From: Microcaldota archaeon
Lineage (GTDB): Archaea; Micrarchaeota; Micrarchaeia; Micrarchaeales; CABMGC01
DNA: 10,360 bases
Assembly (NCBI GenBank): GCA_028866975.1
Contig: JAGWHG010000020.1
Span: forward strand, 1-10,360
Reading direction: 5' to 3'
Shown here: positions 6,251 through 10,360 of the stretch, in pieces
How the letters are laid out: the number at the start of each line of letters is the position of its first letter
How positions within the stretch are numbered: the first letter of the stretch is position 1
Position numbers and translations under genes: made by a program
The notes under the pieces: generated by a model
What the model saw: the letters and a program-made list of their open reading frames with translations, nothing else
Database searches by the model: none
Told to the model about the DNA's origin: nothing

Positions 6251-7282
6251 TCACTGTCCTTCCTGCAGCAGGCAGTCGCTGTTGGCAGATGAATTGGTTA
6301 TGTAGCCGCAGTATGTCGCATTCTTATAAGTTGATGCAAGGGAGTCATAGCACGACCAGGACATCTGCTGCGGAAGCGATGCACATATCGTTGTATTCTT
6401 TGTGTTTATCGCCTCCGAGAGAAGGACGTACTGGGTGCACTGGGTTGAATACTTCTGCAAGGCCTTGCAGCTAGAGAGCAGCTGCGTGTAGTTGAGGCTC
6501 TGGGAGGTGTAGTTCTGAGCCGCATATGTACACAGCGCCTGTGCGCTCTGGCCCGCACCTATGCATGGTGAGGTTGTGCCGGCCCGATATGCGACTGCTG
6601 CATAGCAGAGATCGTGCGCACTGTAGTTCTGGCCCGGAAGGAATGCTATGCTGCTAAGCTCAGTGAGAACCGTCTGGTTCGGAGAATCAAAGACCTTTCT
6701 TGTCATGTTGAAAACGTATGAGAGGAATGTCCTGTCGGCGCTGGCAGACGCGTTCTTGCAGATGGATGCGTTGATCGACGAGAAGGCGGTGTTTATGTCA
6801 AGAGCTGAGCTGCATGCCGCCCTTATCGTGCCGTTTGCTATCATTGCGCATGTTCCAAAACTGCCCATCTTGACTGCAAGCTCGGAATAGCACCCATCTG
6901 CATAGCCCTTTGGCACAGATGCGCACAGATTTGGATTGCTTGTGTAGTTGGCAACTGCGATGATGCAGCCAGAGACGCTCTGATTCGAGCCCGAATTGGA
7001 GCACATTGATGCGTTACGCGTGGCCACCGCAACGGCAGAATAGCAGCTGCCCTGCGATTGACCTTGGATTTGGGAGCAGGCTGTGTTGTTGCCAGTTGAC
7101 ACCGCAAGTGTATAGAGGCATGAGTCCCGATTCTGCGTTATTATTATCGATGTGCACTGCTGCAGGGCAGTGCCCTTTGGAAACACGCTAACAGCCACGG
7201 CCAGTGCGGCTATTATCAGAACGATTATGGCGTAGAACTTGAGCCTTGATTGCTCGTTTCCCTCCTCGCTTGTCTTTTGCAT
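6251..7282 (-). CDS. Membrane-anchored extracytoplasmic cysteine-repeat protein
   Basis: I do not recognise an enzyme here. The 343-residue protein has a charged N-tail, a single membrane helix (residues 16-34), and a long exodomain. The basic residues before the helix put the N-terminus inside. The exodomain has 20 cysteines, at 43, 55, 69, 80, 94, 106, 120, 131, 145, 157, 175, 226, 240, 251, 272, 282, 300, 311, 325 and 337. Spacing alternates 11-12 and 14, giving a 25-26-residue repeat of the form C-x10/11-C-Y-x2-A-V-x6-N-x3-C. Five copies run from 43 to about 168, a Cys-poor insert covers 176-225, and about four copies follow. Fifteen NxS/T sequons are spread over it, so heavy N-glycosylation is likely. 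GAGG, overlapping the upstream KaiC stop and 7 nt before the ATG, is a good ribosome site. It is probably a disulfide-stapled helical-repeat surface protein; its partner or ligand is unknown. Confidence 0.85.
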   Translation of the reverse strand: MQKTSEEGNEQSRLKFYAIIVLIIAALAVAVSVFPKGTALQQCTSIIITQNRDSCLYTLAVSTGNNTACSQIQGQSQGSCYSAVAVATRNASMCSNSGSNQSVSGCIIAVANYTSNPNLCASVPKGYADGCYSELAVKMGSFGTCAMIANGTIRAACSSALDINTAFSSINASICKNASASADRTFLSYVFNMTRKVFDSPNQTVLTELSSIAFLPGQNYSAHDLCYAAVAYRAGTTSPCIGAGQSAQALCTYAAQNYTSQSLNYTQLLSSCKALQKYSTQCTQYVLLSEAINTKNTTICASLPQQMSWSCYDSLASTYKNATYCGYITNSSANSDCLLQEGQ

Positions 7283-7291
7283 GCCATGGCC

Positions 7292-8020
7292 TCAGTAGAG
7301 GGAGGTGTCCTCAGCGGAATACACCTTGAACCCGGAAGGCGTTATGTCGTATGGCGTAGTCACAAAGCTGTGCCTAGTCCCTCTCATCTTTATTATTTCC
7401 ATTGCCCTCGTCCTCTTATCCCCTTCTCCAGTCTGGTACATCGATATTATGCCGTCGAATATGAAGAACTCGGGCTTGAAGGCGAGCTTGCTCCTCTCCG
7501 GCGTCTCTGCCTCCATGGTTAGGATCGAAGTGACCTTGAGCCTTCTCATGTTATTTATCAGCTGTATCATCGACCTCCTATAGGCGATCGGATCGTTTAT
7601 CAGAAGGCTTAGTATCGATGCGGAGTCCACAATTACGCGGTTCGCCCCGATCTGCGCTATCTTGTCCTCGATCTCCGCCATCACCTTGCCGAACTCATAC
7701 GCGCTCACGTCCCCTCCTGAGAGCATCTTCTCTGTCGGCTCCCTGCCGTCTATTATTAGCTTCTTCTTGCTTATCAGATCGTCTATGTCCGCCTTGAGAT
7801 CAGGAAATGCGGCCTGTGCGTTCTGCAGCACGCGCGAAGGATCCTCCTCAAGTGCATAGAATATCCCAGGGCTTCCTGCCTTTGCGCCCCTATAGAGCAT
7901 CTCAAATGATATCAGCGTCTTTCCGGCTCCAGGACCTCCGACTATGACCACCTGGTCACCCTCCGGTATGCCGCCGTAGAGCATTGCGTCGAGCCCGAGT
8001 ATTCCAGTTTTGACAGCCAT
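7292..8020 (-). CDS. KaiC-like RecA-superfamily ATPase (single domain)
   Basis: This 242-residue protein is a single-domain archaeal KaiC homologue (COG0467 type), a RecA-fold ATPase of the cytoplasm. Visible motifs are TGILGLDAMLYGGIPEGDQV (5-24), Walker A GGPGAGKT (28-35), the paired glutamates of YALEEDP (Glu58/Glu59) used for hydrolysis, Walker B NRVIVDS (127-133) and the C-terminal RAMEIIKMRGTRHS (205-218) typical of KaiC-like proteins. It lacks the second KaiC domain and a DNA-binding extension, so neither clock nor recombinase function should be assumed. Archaeal relatives are often regulatory or signalling ATPases, some linked to archaellum or membrane processes. It is the first gene of an operon with the Cys-repeat surface protein (9 nt gap) and the DHH phosphoesterase. 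Confidence 0.9.
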   Translation of the reverse strand: MAVKTGILGLDAMLYGGIPEGDQVVIVGGPGAGKTLISFEMLYRGAKAGSPGIFYALEEDPSRVLQNAQAAFPDLKADIDDLISKKKLIIDGREPTEKMLSGGDVSAYEFGKVMAEIEDKIAQIGANRVIVDSASILSLLINDPIAYRRSMIQLINNMRRLKVTSILTMEAETPERSKLAFKPEFFIFDGIISMYQTGEGDKRTRAMEIIKMRGTRHSFVTTPYDITPSGFKVYSAEDTSLY

Positions 8021-8095
8021 TTAGCGCACCGATGAGATTAAAAACATTAAACGCTAAAGCATAGCTATCAAAGGTATTTAAGGATTTGTGGTTCT
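8021..8095. promoter_or_regulatory. Divergent promoter region
   Basis: This 75-bp gap separates the KaiC operon (-) from the membrane protein gene (+). On the minus strand GTTTAATG (8045-8052) sits 25-32 nt before the KaiC ATG and would give a near-leaderless mRNA. On the plus strand TATTTAAG (8075-8082) looks like a TATA box but is only about 18 nt from the GTG start. AAGGAT (8080-8085) could instead act as a ribosome site served by an AT-rich box near 8039-8051. The assignments are tentative. Confidence 0.4.
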
Positions 8096-8782
8096 GTGGA
8101 CAAGAAAATAATCGTTTTGGGGGTAATAGTCTTCTTGGCGGCTTTTGTGATAGGAAGCTTGGTTGTTCCAAGCTCGCTAACCGGGCTTGTGCAGTTCACA
8201 AACCAGACAATTGCGCTGCAGCCAAACCAGCTGACCGCAACGACTTATTATCTCAACCAGACAGGATTCATAATATTGGCCTATAATTCCTCGCAGAACC
8301 TCGACTTCGTAGTCACCAATGCAAGTGGGTATGTCGCACTGCGCGGCTATCTAAACAACAGCGCTGCTCTGCTGCAGCGTGCATCGGCGCTTGAAGGCAA
8401 TGGGGTGTATGAGATGCTGCTAAACACCTCTGTTGGCGCATTTCCAAGCCAGCTCTTCCCTGTGAATGCCCCAGTAGGATCCTATCTTGGACAGAACGTG
8501 AGCCTCTTCCCTGCAGGCAATTACTATGCGATCTTCCACAACCGCGCAAACGCAACTGCAGATGTGAAGCTGGCATACGATGTAGCATCGAACATCGGCC
8601 CTCAGGCATCTAAGGTGCTTGAGACCGGCATTGCGCTGTTCGTGATAATCGTTGCCGGCATTGTCATAATCATCTACGGCATATTCAGAAAGCCAAAGGT
8701 AGTCCAGGCAACAGAGCCGGACAAGAAGGCGATTGACGATTTGTACAAGCATGCAGGCAAGGAGCACGCTAAGAAGAAATAG
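8096..8782 (+). CDS. Sequon-rich surface protein with two membrane segments
   Basis: This is an unrecognised 228-residue protein. It has an N-terminal hydrophobic helix (residues 5-24; signal peptide or anchor), an exodomain of about 150 residues, a second membrane helix (178-196) and a strongly basic cytoplasmic tail ending in GKEHAKKK. The exodomain has no cysteine but carries eight NxS/T sequons (Asn36, 54, 64, 75, 87, 110, 134, 152). It is mainly beta-like, alternating hydrophobic and polar residues. The start is GTG at 8096; there is no in-frame ATG before the hydrophobic helix. It diverges from the KaiC/Cys-repeat operon, whose second product is also a sequon-rich exoprotein, so both may belong to the cell envelope. 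A hairpin follows 18 nt after the stop. Confidence 0.75.
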   Translation: MDKKIIVLGVIVFLAAFVIGSLVVPSSLTGLVQFTNQTIALQPNQLTATTYYLNQTGFIILAYNSSQNLDFVVTNASGYVALRGYLNNSAALLQRASALEGNGVYEMLLNTSVGAFPSQLFPVNAPVGSYLGQNVSLFPAGNYYAIFHNRANATADVKLAYDVASNIGPQASKVLETGIALFVIIVAGIVIIIYGIFRKPKVVQATEPDKKAIDDLYKHAGKEHAKKK

Positions 8783-8800
8783 CCGATTTGAAAAGGATTG

Positions 8801-8844
8801 GCTGATAAGACTTTTGTGGGGAGTGGAATTAGAGTCTTATCAGC
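8801..8844 (+). terminator. Perfect 12-bp inverted repeat (hairpin) after the membrane protein gene
   Basis: GCTGATAAGACT (8801-8812) is exactly repeated in reverse complement as AGTCTTATCAGC (8833-8844), with a 20-nt G-rich loop. A G-U and a U-A pair can extend the stem to 14 bp. It begins 18 nt after the stop codon, so a 3'-end or mRNA-stabilising hairpin is the simplest reading. No T-run follows, so it is not a standard archaeal or bacterial terminator. A structured small RNA or a protein-binding palindrome is possible. Confidence 0.5.
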
Positions 8845-8868
8845 GAGTGGAAGAACATTACTCAAGTA

Positions 8869-8882
8869 GCTTTAAATACCTT
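8869..8882 (+). promoter_or_regulatory. Upstream copy of a twin TATA element
   Basis: GCTTTAAATACCTT here differs at one base from GCTTTAAATGCCTT at 8927-8940. Transcription would start near 8900, where no gene begins. It may be a second promoter giving the HTH gene a leader of about 60 nt, or the promoter of a short non-coding RNA. Confidence 0.55.
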
Positions 8883-8926
8883 ACTATAGGGATTTCAACA
8901 ACTGACGAAACGCCAATCGTCGCACT

Positions 8927-8940
8927 GCTTTAAATGCCTT
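8927..8940 (+). promoter_or_regulatory. TATA box of the HTH regulator gene (leaderless)
   Basis: GCTTTAAATGCCTT is centred about 27 nt before the ATG at 8960. The transcript should therefore begin at or within a few bases of the start codon. No Shine-Dalgarno is visible before the ATG, which agrees with leaderless translation. Confidence 0.68.
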
Positions 8941-8959
8941 GGCTTCGATAAATCTTCGT

Positions 8960-9652
8960 ATGGACACTCTGCAAGAGAGGATCGCAGGGGAGATTGCGCT
9001 CTCTGAGACTCCGGGAACCACAATGAAGAAGTGGCGAGAGCTCTTTGGAATATCGCAAGTCGAGCTCGCAAAGCACCTCAAGATCTCAACCTCGACCATT
9101 AGCGACTACGAGGGCAATAGGAGGATGAGCCCGGGGGTCGGCATAATCAAGAGGTTCGTATCTGCCTTGATTGCAATAGATGCAACGCACGGAGGAGAGG
9201 TGCGAAGGAACCTAGAGAAGTTCAACTTGCCAAAGGCCAGCGCAGAATCATTCTACACGCTCCATGACTTCTCAGCCCCGATCAGCGGGGTGGACTTTGC
9301 AAGGATAATAGACGCAAAGATCATAGCAAACCCCAACTATTTGGATTCGATAAAGCTCTTTGGCTACACACTTCTAGACAGCCTAAGGGTGATACTTGAG
9401 ATCGCCCCAAGCGAATACCCAAAGCTCTTTGGTACGACCAACGAGAGGGCATTCATCTTCTCGCAGGTCAGCACCGGTAGGTCGCCTATGGTAGTGATCA
9501 GGGTCGCGCCGATAAAGCCACGAATAGTTGTCATCGAGAACCTTGAGTCAATCGACAAGCTTGCGATAAAGATTGCGCAGATAGAAAAGATCCCTCTCCT
9601 TACAACGAAGATAAGCATGGAGGAGATGAAGGCCAGGCTCAACAACATCTGA
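8960..9652 (+). CDS. HTH (XRE-type) transcriptional regulator of the archaeal COG1709 type
   Basis: This 230-residue protein has an N-terminal Cro/XRE helix-turn-helix (residues 21-60; SQVELAKHL then STSTISDYE, followed by the RRMSPG loop). The long C-terminal domain contains KLFGYTLLDSLRVIL (133-147), LFGTTNERAFIFSQVSTGRS (157-175) and MVVIRVAPIKPRIVVIE (177-193). That C-terminal domain matches the archaeal family of predicted regulators grouped as COG1709, whose ligand and targets are unknown to me. ATG 8960 was chosen over the in-frame TTG 8939, because a TATA box ending at 8936 leaves no room for transcription to include the TTG. The gene stands alone, with twin TATA elements upstream and an AbrB-type gene 65 nt downstream that has its own TATA. 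Confidence 0.85.
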   Translation: MDTLQERIAGEIALSETPGTTMKKWRELFGISQVELAKHLKISTSTISDYEGNRRMSPGVGIIKRFVSALIAIDATHGGEVRRNLEKFNLPKASAESFYTLHDFSAPISGVDFARIIDAKIIANPNYLDSIKLFGYTLLDSLRVILEIAPSEYPKLFGTTNERAFIFSQVSTGRSPMVVIRVAPIKPRIVVIENLESIDKLAIKIAQIEKIPLLTTKISMEEMKARLNNI

Positions 9653-9680
9653 ATGCTCTTATCCTAAAGTACGAAAAGCA

Positions 9681-9709
9681 TATAAATAAGAAAGTAAGAT
9701 AGTATTACT
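9681..9709 (+). promoter_or_regulatory. Promoter of the AbrB-type gene with a small inverted repeat
   Basis: TATAAATA (9681-9688) is a TATA box about 33 nt before the ATG at 9718, giving a start near 9711. Between them AGTAA (9693-9697) and TTACT (9705-9709) form a 5-bp inverted repeat around a 7-nt spacer. It could be an operator for the AbrB-type protein; the repeat is short, so this is weak. Confidence 0.5.
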
Positions 9710-9717
9710 GTGATAGA

Positions 9718-9990
9718 ATGTCCGAAGAGGTAACGGTGATGAGTACTAGGGGCCAGGTTGTGATACCCAAGGAGGTGAGGAGGAAGCTGCGCCTTAAGCC
9801 CAAGGACAAGCTCATCGTCTATGGGGAGGAGGACATGATAATAATGAAGCGCCTTGACCTGCCGCAGCTCAAGGAAACTTTCGAGCGGATAAAGCTCATT
9901 TCGAAGGAGCGTGAGGCGAGGCGCGGAAAACTTAGCCAAAAGGAGATAGATAGGGAAGTTTCCGCTGTAAGGCACAGACATGGGGTCTAG
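9718..9990 (+). CDS. AbrB/SpoVT-type antitoxin (VapB-like)
   Basis: The 90-residue protein has the swapped-hairpin AbrB DNA-binding domain at residues 4-46 (VTVMSTRGQVVIPKEVRRKL, then LKPKDKLIVYG). A charged helical tail (49-88) contains LSQKEIDREVSAVRHRHG, the kind of tail that wraps a PIN-family toxin in VapBC systems. It would dimerise, bind its own promoter and neutralise a toxin. The usual VapC gene directly downstream is missing; instead a HicB-like gene follows with little or no gap. A convergent PIN-domain gene lies just beyond. Family assignment is firm; the toxin partner is inferred. Confidence 0.87.
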   Translation: MSEEVTVMSTRGQVVIPKEVRRKLRLKPKDKLIVYGEEDMIIMKRLDLPQLKETFERIKLISKEREARRGKLSQKEIDREVSAVRHRHGV

Positions 9991-9997
9991 GGAATAC

Positions 9998-10192
9998 ATG
10001 AACATTAAATTCAGAGTAATGGTTTGGAAAGATGAAGACGGCATCTACGTTGCGAAAGTTTGTGATCTTCCTGGTTGCGCCACTGAGGGAAAGACAGGTA
10101 AGGAACTTATGAAGAACGTAAAGGAAGCGATACAAGTATATCTCGAAGCTTTATTTCCCGTCAATCAGTCCAATCATTTCGTTAGCCGTTAG
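9998..10192 (+). CDS. Short HicB-like antitoxin protein
   Basis: The 64-residue product fits the minimal HicB fold: a beta strand (MNIKFRVMVWKDEDG), IYVAKVCDLPGCATEGKT with the typical LPGCxTxG turn, and a helix (ELMKNVKEAIQVYLEAL). The C-terminal DNA-binding domain of full HicB is absent, and no HicA double-stranded-RNA-binding toxin is next to it. ATG 9998 gives the canonical N-terminus and has AGGGA (9989-9993) before it. ATG 9980 is in frame and would add six residues and overlap the AbrB gene by 11 nt. The last 42 bp overlap the convergent PIN gene, and the C-terminal residues after VYLEAL look unconserved. Such solo HicB proteins are often found near PIN-family toxins in archaea. Confidence 0.8.
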   Translation: MNIKFRVMVWKDEDGIYVAKVCDLPGCATEGKTGKELMKNVKEAIQVYLEALFPVNQSNHFVSR

Positions 10193-10360
10193 CATATGTA
10201 TGTTGCTAAACTGCTTCAGCCCCAATATTTTCTTATCCCCGGACACTATGTATTGAGCGTTCCCGTCTAATGCGGTATTTATCACAATGTCATCGTCAGG
10301 GTCTTGCTTAACAACCTTAAACCTGCTTCTCAATGCGGTTATCCGACTCAGTCTTATTAT
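10151..10360 (-). CDS. PIN-domain toxin (COG1569 type), 5' end outside window
   Basis: The C-terminal 69 residues of a PIN-domain protein are visible, and the frame stays open to the window edge, so the start lies beyond it. The segment VVKQDPDDDIVINTALDG followed by AQYIVSGDKKIL and NIHMLTANEMIGLI is the standard C-terminal half of PIN-family toxins (DPDDxxxxxxAlxxxAdyivsGDkxLL). It supplies the later acidic residues of the metal-binding site; the first catalytic Asp near the N-terminus is not visible. PIN toxins are Mg-dependent ribonucleases that cut tRNA or rRNA. It is tail-to-tail with the HicB-like gene and overlaps it by 42 bp. Pairing with the AbrB or HicB protein is inferred from proximity. 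Confidence 0.83.
   Translation of the reverse strand: MIRLSRITALRSRFKVVKQDPDDDIVINTALDGNAQYIVSGDKKILGLKQFSNIHMLTANEMIGLIDGK

Noticed and set aside
8801..8860. Box C/D or H/ACA guide RNA at the hairpin
   Set aside because: No proper C box (RTGATGA) with a paired D box was found, and the ACA after the stem is not placed convincingly; the hairpin is kept only as a structure.
8904..8921. Short hairpin GACGA / TCGTC before the second TATA box
   Set aside because: Five base pairs with an 8-nt loop is expected by chance in this amount of sequence.
8733..8933. Small + strand frame spanning the gap after the membrane protein
   Set aside because: It starts inside the membrane protein gene, runs through the hairpin and a TATA box, and has no protein-like pattern.
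8939..8959. TTG start for the HTH regulator
   Set aside because: The TATA box ends only a few bases before it, so the mRNA cannot include the TTG; ATG 8960 fits leaderless spacing.
1..10360. CRISPR array, tRNA or insertion sequence
   Set aside because: No regularly spaced repeats, no tRNA-like T-loop and acceptor pairing, and no transposase or terminal inverted repeats were seen.

Overview
The window is chromosomal DNA from an archaeon. The evidence is archaeal ribosomal protein L10e, an archaeal-type Dph2, a translin homologue, a class III (QSAxEYL) pilin, a COG1709-type regulator and repeated TTTAAATA-like TATA boxes 25-30 nt ahead of start codons. The small compact genes, the QSAMEYLMTYGWA pilin type, the Cys-repeat surface protein and the KaiC-like ATPase suggest a DPANN lineage, perhaps Micrarchaeota-like. 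That placement is inference from protein style, not a proven assignment. Coding density is very high. No stretch over 300 bases lacks a gene; the largest gap is 8783-8959. I see no tRNA, rRNA, CRISPR array or insertion sequence.

Layout. (1) 2-1253, + strand: the 3' part of an OGG1-type 8-oxoguanine DNA glycosylase, then a translin-family protein 4 nt later. (2) 1291-1857, +: a secreted class III pilin with its own TATA box laid over the translin stop codon, followed by a T-rich terminator. (3) 1913-4085, -: superoxide dismutase, then ribosomal protein L10e and dph2. (4) 4194-4834, +: a two-gene toxin-antitoxin-like module, winged-helix protein plus RelE-like toxin with an ATGA overlap, preceded by a 26-bp near-perfect palindrome at the promoter. 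(5) 4831-8020, -: an operon of KaiC-like ATPase, membrane-anchored Cys-repeat sequon-rich surface protein and RecJ-like DHH phosphoesterase. (6) 8096-8782, +: a sequon-rich protein with two membrane segments, then a 12-bp-stem hairpin and twin TATA boxes. (7) 8960-9652, +: a COG1709-type HTH regulator. (8) 9718-10360: a second toxin-antitoxin patch, with an AbrB-type antitoxin and a short HicB-like antitoxin on +, and a convergent PIN-domain toxin on - that runs off the window end.

Together the window mixes housekeeping (DNA repair, translation, oxidative defence), cell surface (pilin and two glycosylation-prone exoproteins) and two small accessory toxin-antitoxin patches. The most unusual points are the four-half-site operator, the 25-26-residue cysteine repeat protein sandwiched between a KaiC-like ATPase and a RecJ-like enzyme, and the rearranged AbrB/HicB/PIN set.
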